A DNA stretch of 64,000 nucleotides from Myxococcales bacterium (GTDB lineage Bacteria > Myxococcota_A > Polyangia > Haliangiales > Haliangiaceae): positions 124,001 to 188,000 of the forward strand of contig JADKKI010000072.1 of NCBI GenBank assembly GCA_016720595.1, in the 5' to 3' direction. Every line of letters starts with the position of its first letter. Position 1 is the first letter of the stretch. Below are positions 25,208-33,866 of the stretch, one piece after another. The position numbers were made by a program, and so were the translations under genes. The notes under the pieces were generated by a model. That model saw only the letters and a program-made list of their open reading frames with translations. It was not told the DNA's origin and did no database searches.

Positions 25208-26245
25208 GTGCGACACACCGTGATCCTCGGCGGCGGTAGCGGCACCCGGCTGTGGCCCGCGAGCCGCAAGGCGCTCCCCAAACACCTCCTCCCGATCGCA
25301 CCCGGCGGCGGTACGTTGCTCGGTGCAGCGGTGCTTCGCGGTGCAGCGGTCACGCAGGCCCTGACGATCGTGACGGCGGCCTCGCAGCGCGCGGCCACGG
25401 CGCTGGTCGCCCCGGGCGCGCAGATCCTGAGCGAGCCGGTCGGGCGCAACACGGCCGCGGCGCTCGGCCTCGCCGCCGCCACGATCGAGCGCGAGGATCC
25501 CGAGGCGGTCCTGCTCGTGCTGCCGGCCGATCAGCACGTGGCGAACGAGACGCTCCTCGCGGAGGTGCTCGCGCGCGGCCTCGCCGCGGTCGAGCGCGAT
25601 GATGTGATCGGGACCGTCGGGATCCCGCCCACGCATCCCGAGACCGGCTATGGCTACCTCGAGATCGCGCCGGAGCGCGCGAGCGGTGGCGTGACCCCGG
25701 TGGTGCGGTTCGTCGAGAAGCCCGACCGCGCCACGGCGGAGGGCTACGTCGCGAGCGGACGGTTCTTGTGGAACGCGGGCATCTTCATCGTCACGGCGCG
25801 GCGCCTGCTCGCCGAGCTCGAGGCACGCCTCCCCGTCACGGCCAGGGCGGTGCGCGAGATCGCGGCCGGCCGGGTCGCGGCCGAGGACGTGTATCCGACG
25901 CTGCAGGGGATCTCGATCGATCACGCCGTGATGGAGCACGCGGAGCGCGTGGTCACGATCCCCGCCACGGTCGGCTGGGACGATGTGGGCTCGTGGTCCG
26001 CGATCCCCGCGCTGCGCGGTGTGGATGACGCCGGCAACACGATCGCGGGCACCGTGGTCGCCGTCGAGAGCCGCGGAAATATCCTGATCAGCGATGACGA
26101 CACGTTGATCGCCACGTGCGGGATCTCGGACCTCGTGGTGGTCAAGAGCGGCAACGCGATCCTGGTCATCCGGAAGGACCAGGCGCAGGACGTCCGCAAG
26201 GTCGTGGATGCCCTTTCCGCGCGAGGGCTCGCGAGGTACCTATAG
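25208..26245 (+). CDS. manC: mannose-1-phosphate guanylyltransferase
   Basis: The 345-residue enzyme makes GDP-mannose from GTP and mannose 1-phosphate. It has the nucleotidyltransferase signature VILGGGSGTRLWPASRKALPK, the VLPADQH metal motif, PETGYGYLEI, RFVEKPDRATAEGYV and FLWNAGIFI. It is the short, single-activity form: the C-terminal phosphomannose isomerase cupin of bifunctional ManC/AlgA (about 470 residues) is absent. GTG start. It is followed after 3 bases by phosphomannomutase, giving the route mannose 6-phosphate to GDP-mannose for polysaccharide or glycan synthesis. Confidence 0.93.
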   Translation: MRHTVILGGGSGTRLWPASRKALPKHLLPIAPGGGTLLGAAVLRGAAVTQALTIVTAASQRAATALVAPGAQILSEPVGRNTAAALGLAAATIEREDPEAVLLVLPADQHVANETLLAEVLARGLAAVERDDVIGTVGIPPTHPETGYGYLEIAPERASGGVTPVVRFVEKPDRATAEGYVASGRFLWNAGIFIVTARRLLAELEARLPVTARAVREIAAGRVAAEDVYPTLQGISIDHAVMEHAERVVTIPATVGWDDVGSWSAIPALRGVDDAGNTIAGTVVAVESRGNILISDDDTLIATCGISDLVVVKSGNAILVIRKDQAQDVRKVVDALSARGLARYL

Positions 26246-26248
26246 CGC

Positions 26249-27604
26249 GTGAATCCGCGCGTCTTCCGGGAGTACGACATTCGCGGCGTCGCCGATCGGG
26301 ACCTCGATGACGCCACGGTCCGCGCGATCGGCATCGCGATCGGCGCCAAGGCCGGAGGCACCGTGGTCGTCGGTCGCGACTGCCGCACCCACTCTCCGCG
26401 GCTGTTCGCGGCGCTCACCGACGGGCTGCGGGTGCACGCCGAGGTGGTGGACGTCGGCGTCGTCCCCACGCCGCTGGTGTACTTCGCGGAGCAGCACCTG
26501 AAGCCGGCGGCGGCCGTGATGATCACGGGGAGTCACAACCCCGCGGAGGACAACGGCTTCAAGATCATGCTCCACGGCGAGACCCTGCATGGCGAGGCGA
26601 TCGCCCAGCTGCGCGACGAGGTGGCCGTGGTGCTCGCGAGCGATGCGCCGCACCCCATCAAGGCGATCCACTCGCGCGACATCATCGGCGCGTACCACGC
26701 GCACGCCACCAGCGTGCTGTCGTTCGGCAAGCGGCGGATCAAGGTCGTGGTCGATGCCGGCAATGGCGCCGGTGGCCCCACCGCGGTGGGCCTGTATCGC
26801 CGCCTCGGCGTGGAGGTGGTGCCGCTGTACTGCGATCTCGATGGCACGTTCCCCAACCACCACCCGGATCCCACGCAGCCGGAGAACGTGGCCGATCTGA
26901 TCGCCATGGTGAAGAAGGAGGGCGCGGAGCTCGGCATCGCGCTCGATGGGGACGCGGATCGGATCGGGGCCGTGGATGCCACCGGCCGGATCCTGTGGGG
27001 CGATCAGCTGATGATCCTCCTCGGCAAGGCCGTGCTCGCGGAGGTCCCGCACGCCAAGTTCGTGGGCGAGGTGAAGTGCTCGCAGGCGATGTATGACGAG
27101 CTGATCCGCGCCGGCGGGCAGGCCGAGATGTGGAAGGTCGGTCACTCGCTGATCAAGGCGCGCATGAAGGAGACGGGCGCGCAGCTCGCCGGCGAGATGT
27201 CGGGCCACATGTTCTTCGCGCATCGCTGGCTGGGCTTTGACGACGGCATCTATGCCGGGGCGCGGCTGCTCGAGCTGCTGTCGCGCAGCCTGCACACCCT
27301 CGCCGAGCTCGCGGACGAGCTCCCGGTGATGATCAACACCCCCGAGCTCCGGATCGATTGCGCCGACGATCGGAAGTTCGCGGTGGTGGCTGAGGTCACG
27401 CGCCTGTTGCGCGAAGACCCGCGGGTGACGAGCGTGGTCGACATCGACGGCGTGCGCGCGAAGTTCGAGGGCGGCTGGGGCCTGTTGCGTGCGTCCAACA
27501 CGCAGGCCGCGCTGGTGATGCGCTGCGAGGCGGTCACCGCCCCGCGGCTCGCGGAGATCAAGGCCGCGATCGAGGCGCACCTCGAGACCGCGAGGCGCGT
27601 ATGA
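26249..27604 (+). CDS. manB: phosphomannomutase/phosphoglucomutase
   Basis: The 451-residue alpha-D-phosphohexomutase has the phosphoserine loop VMITGSHNPAEDNGFK, the magnesium loop ALDGDADRIG, the sugar-binding GEMSGHMFF and a complete fourth domain. FREYDIRG at the start is typical of the AlgC/ManB group, which uses mannose and often glucose phosphates. The GTG at 26249 follows the manC stop closely and the stop overlaps the ROK kinase start (ATGA), so all three genes form one operon. Confidence 0.94.
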   Translation: MNPRVFREYDIRGVADRDLDDATVRAIGIAIGAKAGGTVVVGRDCRTHSPRLFAALTDGLRVHAEVVDVGVVPTPLVYFAEQHLKPAAAVMITGSHNPAEDNGFKIMLHGETLHGEAIAQLRDEVAVVLASDAPHPIKAIHSRDIIGAYHAHATSVLSFGKRRIKVVVDAGNGAGGPTAVGLYRRLGVEVVPLYCDLDGTFPNHHPDPTQPENVADLIAMVKKEGAELGIALDGDADRIGAVDATGRILWGDQLMILLGKAVLAEVPHAKFVGEVKCSQAMYDELIRAGGQAEMWKVGHSLIKARMKETGAQLAGEMSGHMFFAHRWLGFDDGIYAGARLLELLSRSLHTLAELADELPVMINTPELRIDCADDRKFAVVAEVTRLLREDPRVTSVVDIDGVRAKFEGGWGLLRASNTQAALVMRCEAVTAPRLAEIKAAIEAHLETARRV

Positions 27605-28566
27605 CGGCGCATCTCGGCGTGGACCTCGGCGGGACCAACTTCCGGATCGCCACGTTCGCGAGCGATGGCACCACGCCGCTCGAGGTGCACAAGGAGGAGG
27701 TCGGCGAGCCGCGCGATCCCGAGACCATCGTGACCCGGCTCGCGGCGGCCGCCGAGCGGCTCGCGGGCCCCGGGGAGGCCACGCTGGGCGTGGGGATCGC
27801 AGCGATGCTGCGCGATCGTGAGGGCACGGTCGCGAACTCGCCGCACCTGCGCTGGCGCGATGTGCCGTTCGGGAAGCTGCTCGCGGCGCGGCTGGGCGGG
27901 CGGTTCGCGCTCGGCGTGTACAACGATGTCAACGCCGTGGTGTGGGGCGAGGCGGTCGGCGGTGCGGCGCGCGGATGTCGCGATGTGCTCGGGGTCTACG
28001 TCGGCACGGGCATCGGCGGCGGCGTGATCGCCGGCGGGCAGCTCGTCGAGGGCGTCAGCAACTGTGCCGGCGAGATCGGGCACGTCAAGATCCGGTGGGA
28101 CGACGATGCCGCACCGTGTGCGTGCGGGCAGCGCGGCTGCATCGAGGCCTACGTTGGCGGCAGCTACGTGGCGAGGCGGATCGCGGACGAGCTCGGCGCG
28201 GGCGCGCGCTCCGCGGCGATCGAGCTCGCGGGTGGCGCGGGGCTCGTCACCCCCGGCCACGTCGATCAGGCGGCCGGGCAGGGCGACGAGTGGGCGCTCG
28301 CCCTGTGGAGCGAGCTCGCGCCGATGCTCGCCGTCGTGCTCGGCAATGCCCTCGCGGTGCTCAACTCCGAGCGGCTCGTCCTCGGCGGCGGCCTGCTCGG
28401 CCGGACCCCGGTGCTCTACGAGCTGGTCACGACCTCGCTGATGGTGGCTGCACCGGTGGCGATCCTCGAGCAGCTCACCGTGGCGCCTGCCGAGCTCGGG
28501 GACGACGCTGGCCTGGTCGGGGCGGCGGCCCTCGCGCGCAGCGGCACCTCGATCATCCGCGGATAG
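27601..28566 (+). CDS. ROK family sugar kinase (glucokinase or mannokinase)
   Basis: The 321-residue protein has the ATP-binding start LGVDLGGTNFRIATF, the catalytic Asp in YNDVNAVVWGEA, VYVGTGIGGGVI, the ROK sugar-binding Glu-His in GEIGHVKI and the zinc motif CACGQRGC. It lacks the DNA-binding head of ROK repressors, so it is an enzyme. Annotation pipelines would call it glucokinase; translational coupling to phosphomannomutase and manC suggests that it could supply mannose 6-phosphate (inference). Confidence 0.9.
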   Translation: MTAHLGVDLGGTNFRIATFASDGTTPLEVHKEEVGEPRDPETIVTRLAAAAERLAGPGEATLGVGIAAMLRDREGTVANSPHLRWRDVPFGKLLAARLGGRFALGVYNDVNAVVWGEAVGGAARGCRDVLGVYVGTGIGGGVIAGGQLVEGVSNCAGEIGHVKIRWDDDAAPCACGQRGCIEAYVGGSYVARRIADELGAGARSAAIELAGGAGLVTPGHVDQAAGQGDEWALALWSELAPMLAVVLGNALAVLNSERLVLGGGLLGRTPVLYELVTTSLMVAAPVAILEQLTVAPAELGDDAGLVGAAALARSGTSIIRG

Positions 28567-28581
28567 CGCCCGCCGAAACGA

Positions 28582-28609
28582 GAACAGGCCACGTTGCCGT
28601 GGCCTGTTC
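28582..28609 (+). terminator. stem-loop after the GDP-mannose operon
   Basis: GAACAGGCCACG and CGTGGCCTGTTC form a perfect 12-bp stem around the loop TTGC, 15 bases after the ROK kinase stop and before the convergent lipoprotein gene. No run of T follows on the plus strand, so it may act as a bidirectional or Rho-assisted end. Just downstream GATTACATC occurs twice (28624 and 28639), duplicating the end of the convergent gene. Confidence 0.6.
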
Positions 28610-28640
28610 GAGCGATCGAGTCGAGATTACATCGTCAAGA

Positions 28641-29660
28641 TTACATCTGGGCGGGGAACGTGGCCTTGGTGGCCTGGACCTTGATGCCGAGCGAGAGCGC
28701 GTCCTTGCCGTCGATCTTCACGTCCGGGGCGAGGAGGCTCTGGATCAGGCTGTTGCCCTTGATCTCCTCGACCGAGACCATGCAGTCCTTCGCGGTGCCG
28801 GTGATGTCGCCATCGAACAGGTCGAGGACGGTCTTGCCGGTGGAGCCGCTCATGCAGCCGCAGCCCGGGGGCACGGTCGGCATGTTGCAGTCACGCGTGA
28901 TGATCGGCGCGATCTGCTTCTGGATCGCCGGGATGACCTTGGTGTTGAGGTCATCGGCGGTGAGCGCGCCCGCGAGGATCACGCTGTCGATCGCCGAGTC
29001 GGTGATGCCCGAGGCCTTGGCGCGCGCGCCGATCAGATCGAGCTGGATGGCATCGGTGCCGCCGAGCGCGATCTGCAGCGAGATATCGCCGGGGCCGCCG
29101 TTGAACGTGCCGTTGATGATCTTGCCGCCGACCGCCGCGGTGTCCGGGGACTTCGTGTCGATCCCGAAGGTGCCGGTGCCCTGGAGGTGGTGGGCGCAGC
29201 CGGCGCACACCGGGGGCTTGGCCATCGTGCAGGCTTCCTCGACCGGCGGGCCGGGGTTGCACGGAGCGGGCATCGGGTTCGAGCCGAGGAGGATCTTGAG
29301 GCCCGCCGCGGTGGTGTTGGTGAAGTCCTTGGTCTGGAAATCGACGAGCAGGATGATGCTGCCCTTGGCGACCGCCTCATCGATCGTGCTCTGGATGTCG
29401 AAGCCCATCGAGGCGAGCGTGCCGAGCACCATGCCGAGCTGGTTGTCGACGGTCTTGTCGAGCTTGCCGCTCGAGCTGCCGATATCGAGGCCGAACTCGC
29501 GCGCCTGGTTGTTGTTCGTCGGGACGAACGCGCGCTTGGACACGAACTGGTAGTGCATGCCTTCCGGGATGACGGTGCCACCATCGTCGCCGCCACAGGC
29601 AGCGAGGGTGAGCGGAAGAGCGGCGGCGGCGAGACAGAACAGCTGACGGATCGATGCCAT
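28641..29660 (-). CDS. lipoprotein of unknown function, 339 aa
   Basis: The protein starts MASIRQLFCLAAAALPLTLAACGG with lipobox LAAC. After a Gly/Asp linker comes a long domain of mixed alpha/beta character (REFGLDIGSSSGKLDKTVDNQLG, SIILLVDFQTKDF) with a Cys cluster (PPVEEACTMAKPPVCAGC) that may form disulfides. I do not recognise the family; similar lipoproteins of this layout are common in Myxococcota (background knowledge). The frame is open upstream, but the ATG at 29658-29660 has an AGGGGA Shine-Dalgarno and a signal peptide. It is divergent from the repeat protein at 29758. Confidence 0.8.
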   Translation of the reverse strand: MASIRQLFCLAAAALPLTLAACGGDDGGTVIPEGMHYQFVSKRAFVPTNNNQAREFGLDIGSSSGKLDKTVDNQLGMVLGTLASMGFDIQSTIDEAVAKGSIILLVDFQTKDFTNTTAAGLKILLGSNPMPAPCNPGPPVEEACTMAKPPVCAGCAHHLQGTGTFGIDTKSPDTAAVGGKIINGTFNGGPGDISLQIALGGTDAIQLDLIGARAKASGITDSAIDSVILAGALTADDLNTKVIPAIQKQIAPIITRDCNMPTVPPGCGCMSGSTGKTVLDLFDGDITGTAKDCMVSVEEIKGNSLIQSLLAPDVKIDGKDALSLGIKVQATKATFPAQM

Positions 29661-29757
29661 GTGATTCCCCTGGGCTAGGTTCGGTAGGGAAGGTTCTAGC
29701 GCAGAACCAGGAGTGGGCACAACAAGCGCGCCTCGACGGTGTGATACTCCGCGCAAC

Positions 29758-32544
29758 ATGAGCCGGAAGCTGACGGTCGCCGTGGTTTTGGGTCTCGCCA
29801 TCGCGGTCGTGCTGGGCGTGTGGTGGATGCGCAAGAGCGGTAACGCCGCACCTACATCGGGCTCGGCGCAGGTCGCCACGCCGGCCGCACACTCCGACGC
29901 ACCGCGCCGCGGCCCGGCCGGCGCGCCCGGGGCTGGCGATCAGGCAGCCCAGATCCCCGCGATGATCGACGACGATCCGAAGGGCGCGCTGCGCCTCGAG
30001 GGCCAGGTGCTCGGTGAGGGGGACAAGCCCGCCGGGGGCGTGACCGTCGTGCTGTCGTCGAACCCGCCGCGCACCACGACCTCGGAGGAGGACGGTGGGT
30101 TCGCGTTCGACAACCTCGTGGCCCGCCCGTACACGCTGGTCGCGCGCGGCAGCGGCGGGATCGCAGGCCCGCTCACGGCCCGGCTGACGGCAACCAGCGA
30201 GCCCGTGGTGCTGCGCCTCCGCCCGGCGGCCAAGGTCACCGTGCGCGTCACCACATCCGATGGCAAGACCGTCGACGGCGCGACGGTGGAGCTCCGTGGG
30301 ATCGACGAGCAGCAGGCGACCACCAAGGTAGGCGTGGCGACGTTCGCGACCGTGATCCCGGGCGGCTATCAGCTCGCCGGGTACGCGCCCGGGATGGCGC
30401 GCACGTTCCAGTGGATCCAGGTCGGCTCCGGCGACAACGATGCGCAGCTCACGCTGGTGCCGGGCGCGAAGGTCGCGGGGACCGTGGTCGACGACAAGGG
30501 TGCGGCCGTCGCGGGCGCTCGCGTGGTCTACAGCGGCGCGTCGGACTGGTCACAGCAGGCCGACGAGCGTCACGATGCGGTGGTCTCCGGTGCGGACGGC
30601 GCGTTCGTGTTCGAGGCCCTCCCGGCAGGTTCGTTCCGGTTCGTGGCCAGCCACGATGACCTCGCGCCCGGCACGTCGACGATCGTCACCCTCGATGGGA
30701 AGACCGAGCGCACGGGCGTGACGATCGTGATGGCCGCGGGCGCGGTGGTCCGCGGCCACGTGGTGGATGCGAACAAGCAACCCGTCCCGAGCGCGCGCGT
30801 GCGGATCGGCCTCGCGCTGCGGACGATGATCGTCGCGGCACCGCGTCAGGCCTTCACCGACGACAAGGGCGCGTTCGAGATCAAGGGCCTGCCGCGCCGC
30901 GAGCTCGTCGCGGTGGCGATCCACGAGACCGCGTCGTCGCAGAGCTTGCCGGTGGATGCCACGCGCGGCGACGTCGGCGACGTCACGCTGACGCTCGACG
31001 TGACCGGCACGATCGCCGGCATCGTCGTCGATCCGAAGGGCCAGCCCGTCGAGGGCGTGCAGGTCTCCGCGGGCCCGAACTTCCGCGACCCGGGCAAGGT
31101 CCCCGACATGGTGAACTGGCGCCTCCGCGGGTTCCCGCAGGAGCTGACCGACGCGGGCGGCCACTTCACGCTCACCGGGCTCGCGCCGGGTAGCTACCTC
31201 GTGAACGCGATGCCGGCCCACGCCGCGAGCCGCGGACGGCGCACGTTCGGCGAGGGCACGGCCGCGCAGACCGGCACCAAGGATCTCAAGCTCGTGCTCG
31301 AGCCCGAGGGTGCGGTGAAGGGCAAGGTCGCGTTCGCCGACGGCACGGCGCCGGGCGCCTACACGGTCTCGGTCGGCATGCAGCAGCAGACGTTCGCGAA
31401 GGACGAGTTCGCGCTCGATGCGCTGACACCGGTCAAGAAGATCGAGCTGCAAGTGCGCGGCCCGAGCTTTCAGACCCGCGTGCTCGAGGTGACGATCGAT
31501 CCGGGCAAGACGACGGATGTCGGGACGATCACGATCGCGCGCGGACGCGGCATCTCGGGCGTGGTGCTCGCGGATGGCAAGCCGGTGCCAGGTGCCACGG
31601 TCTACGCCGGGCGGATGATCTTCGGGACGGGCTCGTCGAACAGCGCCCAGGGCATGGGGCCGATGGGCCGCGGCACCAAGGAGACCACCACCGGCGACGA
31701 CGGCGCGTTCGCGATGTCGGGCTTCAACGATGGTGACATCACGATCGTCGCCGAGCAGCCGAGCCTCGGGCGCTCGAAGGCGCTGCGTCTACCGACGGAG
31801 ATGCCGGGCCAGACCGAGCTGACGCTCGAGCTGCAGGCGTTCGGCGCGCTCTCGGGGGTGCTGCGGCAGGGCGGCAAGCCTGCCGAGGGCGTGTTCGTGA
31901 GCGCGCAATCCACCACCACGCCGGGCGCGCTCTACAACGTGGCCTCGGGCCCCGACGGCACGTACCGGTTCGACAAGCTGGCCCCCGACGTCTACAAGGT
32001 CTCGGCGACGCTCGGCATGCCGATGATGGGCATGCGGTTCTACTCCAAGCAGATCGCCGTGCCGTCGGGCAAGGAGGTCACGATCGATCTCGCCGTCGAG
32101 CCCGGTGCGGTGACGCTCAACGTGGCGCCCAAGCCCAAGGCCGGCGAGCTCGTGGTCGCGAGCGTGTGGCTGACCACGGGCGTGATCGCGGTGAAGACCG
32201 CGAGCGAGCTGTCGCTGCGCATGGCCGCGGCGGGCCCGGGCGCCTCGCAGTGGGTGATCTTGCGCAGCGGGGAGCCCGCGGCCTTCAAGGAGGTGGTGCC
32301 CGGGCAGTACAGCGCGTGCGTGGTGCCGTTCCCGTCGGAGGTCCGCGGCATGGCCGCGATGGGCTACAGCGAGCGCCACGGCGACAAGCTGCCCGCGTAC
32401 TGCAAGGTCGTCACGGTCAACGCCTCGCCGACCACGCAGACCACCGAGGTGCTGGTCGAGATCCCGGCGATGATCCCCGATCCGCCCCCGAGTGGCGGCG
32501 GCAGCGGCGGCGGCGGTAGCGGTAGCGGTTCGGCGACGCCGTAG
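29758..32544 (+). CDS. membrane-anchored protein with seven carboxypeptidase-regulatory-like (Cna-B type) repeats
   Basis: The 928-residue protein has an N-terminal membrane helix (LTVAVVLGLAIAVVLGVWW) followed by a disordered linker and a chain of about seven beta-sandwich repeats. Each repeat begins with a GxVxDxxGxPVxGAxV pattern, for example GQVLGEGDKPAGGVTV, GTVVDDKGAAVAGARV, GHVVDANKQPVPSARV, GIVVDPKGQPVEGVQV and GVVLADGKPVPGATV. It ends in a Gly/Ser tail. Such repeats are extracellular or periplasmic stalks or ligand-binding modules; the role here is unknown. The stop lies directly against the stop of the convergent DUF192 gene. Confidence 0.85.
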   Translation: MSRKLTVAVVLGLAIAVVLGVWWMRKSGNAAPTSGSAQVATPAAHSDAPRRGPAGAPGAGDQAAQIPAMIDDDPKGALRLEGQVLGEGDKPAGGVTVVLSSNPPRTTTSEEDGGFAFDNLVARPYTLVARGSGGIAGPLTARLTATSEPVVLRLRPAAKVTVRVTTSDGKTVDGATVELRGIDEQQATTKVGVATFATVIPGGYQLAGYAPGMARTFQWIQVGSGDNDAQLTLVPGAKVAGTVVDDKGAAVAGARVVYSGASDWSQQADERHDAVVSGADGAFVFEALPAGSFRFVASHDDLAPGTSTIVTLDGKTERTGVTIVMAAGAVVRGHVVDANKQPVPSARVRIGLALRTMIVAAPRQAFTDDKGAFEIKGLPRRELVAVAIHETASSQSLPVDATRGDVGDVTLTLDVTGTIAGIVVDPKGQPVEGVQVSAGPNFRDPGKVPDMVNWRLRGFPQELTDAGGHFTLTGLAPGSYLVNAMPAHAASRGRRTFGEGTAAQTGTKDLKLVLEPEGAVKGKVAFADGTAPGAYTVSVGMQQQTFAKDEFALDALTPVKKIELQVRGPSFQTRVLEVTIDPGKTTDVGTITIARGRGISGVVLADGKPVPGATVYAGRMIFGTGSSNSAQGMGPMGRGTKETTTGDDGAFAMSGFNDGDITIVAEQPSLGRSKALRLPTEMPGQTELTLELQAFGALSGVLRQGGKPAEGVFVSAQSTTTPGALYNVASGPDGTYRFDKLAPDVYKVSATLGMPMMGMRFYSKQIAVPSGKEVTIDLAVEPGAVTLNVAPKPKAGELVVASVWLTTGVIAVKTASELSLRMAAAGPGASQWVILRSGEPAAFKEVVPGQYSACVVPFPSEVRGMAAMGYSERHGDKLPAYCKVVTVNASPTTQTTEVLVEIPAMIPDPPPSGGGSGGGGSGSGSATP

Positions 32545-33042
32545 CTACGGGGTCACGCCGTCGAACCGGACCTTCGCGCCGGCGTTGACGCCGTGCGAGC
32601 GCGTGTACCCGCCGTTGACCTCGAGCACGTACATGCTCGGCGCGCCGACCTTGCGCAGGGTCTCCGTGCGCGGCTCGGCCTGCTCGACGATCCCGGCGAT
32701 CGTCAGATCCTTGGTGATGAAGATCATGTCGAGCGGGATCAGCGTGTTCCGCATGTAGAACGCGTGATCGTGCTCGTAGCCCATGAAGAACAGCATCCCG
32801 TCGTCGGGTGGGAGGTGCTCGCGGAACATCAGGCCCTTCTCGATCTTGGGCCAGGTGTTGACCACCTCGACGGTCACGGCGACGTCACCGCGCGGCGTGG
32901 ACAGGTAGACCTTCGGGGCCTTGGTCACCAGGCTGGGATCAGGATTCTCTGGCTTCGGGGGCGGCATCGTCGATCCATCCTCGCGCTTGGCCCCGTTGTT
33001 GGAGCACGCGGCGATCACCAGCAAGGTCCAGCAGCAACGCAC
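32545..33042 (-). CDS. DUF192 family lipoprotein
   Basis: The 165-residue protein starts MRCCWTLLVIAACSN (lipobox IAAC) and contains a DUF192 domain (about residues 46-160): EVVNTWPKIEKGLMFREHLPPDDGMLFFM, AFYMRNTLIPLDMIFI and APSMYVLEVNGGYTRSHGV. DUF192 proteins are small periplasmic proteins of unknown function. The GTG start lies 6 bases after TATAGC. Its TAG stop and that of the convergent repeat protein are adjacent (TAGCTA). Confidence 0.9.
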   Translation of the reverse strand: MRCCWTLLVIAACSNNGAKREDGSTMPPPKPENPDPSLVTKAPKVYLSTPRGDVAVTVEVVNTWPKIEKGLMFREHLPPDDGMLFFMGYEHDHAFYMRNTLIPLDMIFITKDLTIAGIVEQAEPRTETLRKVGAPSMYVLEVNGGYTRSHGVNAGAKVRFDGVTP

Positions 33043-33048
33043 GTCAGG

Positions 33049-33054
33049 GCTATA
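33049..33054 (-). promoter_or_regulatory. extended -10 of the DUF192 lipoprotein gene
   Basis: TGT-TATAGC, then six bases, then the GTG start at 33042. No Shine-Dalgarno is present. Confidence 0.45.
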
Positions 33055-33104
33055 ACACGCGCGGCGCGGTCCGGCGCCTCCTCTCCCAACCGGCGTAACT
33101 CGCG

Positions 33105-33110
33105 TAAGAT
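33105..33110 (+). promoter_or_regulatory. -10-like hexamer of hemD-hemB
   Basis: TAAGAT, then GAGGCG, then the hemD ATG at 33117. The spacer GAGGCG could also be a ribosome binding site, so leaderless and leadered readings are both possible. Divergent from the DUF192 promoter 50 bases away. Confidence 0.4.
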
Positions 33111-33116
33111 GAGGCG

Positions 33117-33866
33117 ATGCCGTTCGCGGTGCTCACGCGCTACCTCGACTCGACCTCCGCCTATGTCGACGTGTTCGCCGCGCTCGGCCTCGAGGCCGTG
33201 GCGATGCCCGTCACCCGCACGGCGCCGCCCCGCGATCCGCAGGCACTGGTCCGCGCTCTCGAGCATGGGGGCCACGCCGCCGTGATGGTCGCGAGCGCCC
33301 GCGCGGCGGCCGCGCTCGCCCGGGCCCGCGAGGACGGGGTTCGCCAGCTTCCGGAGGTGTGGGCCGTGGGGCCGGCCACCCGGCGAGCCCTCGCCGCCGC
33401 CGGGATCAGCTCGCAGCACCCGAGCAGCGCGCACGATGGCGCGAGCCTGGCGCAGGCGATGCTCGCAGCCCGCGATCTGGCGGGCCGTCGCGTGCTGGTG
33501 CCGCGCGCCGAGGATGGCCGCGAGGAGGCGATCGCGGTGTTGCGCGCCGCGGGGGTGGAGATCGTCGACATCGTTGCGTATCGCACCGTCGCCACGCCGC
33601 CCGACGATCCTTCGCTCGTGCGCGGCAGGGAGCTGCTCGTCACGGGGCAGGCGGCGGTGTGCGTGGTGTTCGCGCCGTCCCAGGTCGCCGCGCTGATCAA
33701 CGTCCTCGGGCCGATCGCCTTGCTGCCGACGACGTTCGCGGCGATCGGCGACACCACGGCCGCCGTCCTCCGGGAGGCCGGGGTCCAGACCGTCACGATC
33801 GCGACCTCCCCGACCCCGGAGGGGTTGGCCAAGGCGGTCGCCGCGGTGTATCCAGGACGCACATGA
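33117..33866 (+). CDS. hemD: uroporphyrinogen-III synthase
   Basis: The 249-residue protein shows the loose but recognisable HemD fold: two alternating alpha/beta domains with AAVMVASARAAAAL, VWAVGPATRRALAAAG, GRRVLVPRAEDGREEAIAVLRAAGVEIVDIVAYRTVAT and the C-terminal FAAIGDTTAAVLREAG. It closes and inverts hydroxymethylbilane to uroporphyrinogen III in heme synthesis. Sequence identity in this family is low; the call is supported by hemB overlapping the stop (ATGA). Confidence 0.9.
   Translation: MPFAVLTRYLDSTSAYVDVFAALGLEAVAMPVTRTAPPRDPQALVRALEHGGHAAVMVASARAAAALARAREDGVRQLPEVWAVGPATRRALAAAGISSQHPSSAHDGASLAQAMLAARDLAGRRVLVPRAEDGREEAIAVLRAAGVEIVDIVAYRTVATPPDDPSLVRGRELLVTGQAAVCVVFAPSQVAALINVLGPIALLPTTFAAIGDTTAAVLREAGVQTVTIATSPTPEGLAKAVAAVYPGRT

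Noticed and set aside
28582..28609. Classic intrinsic terminator call
   Set aside because: The stem is perfect but no T-tract follows; kept as a terminator candidate at moderate confidence rather than as a certain one.
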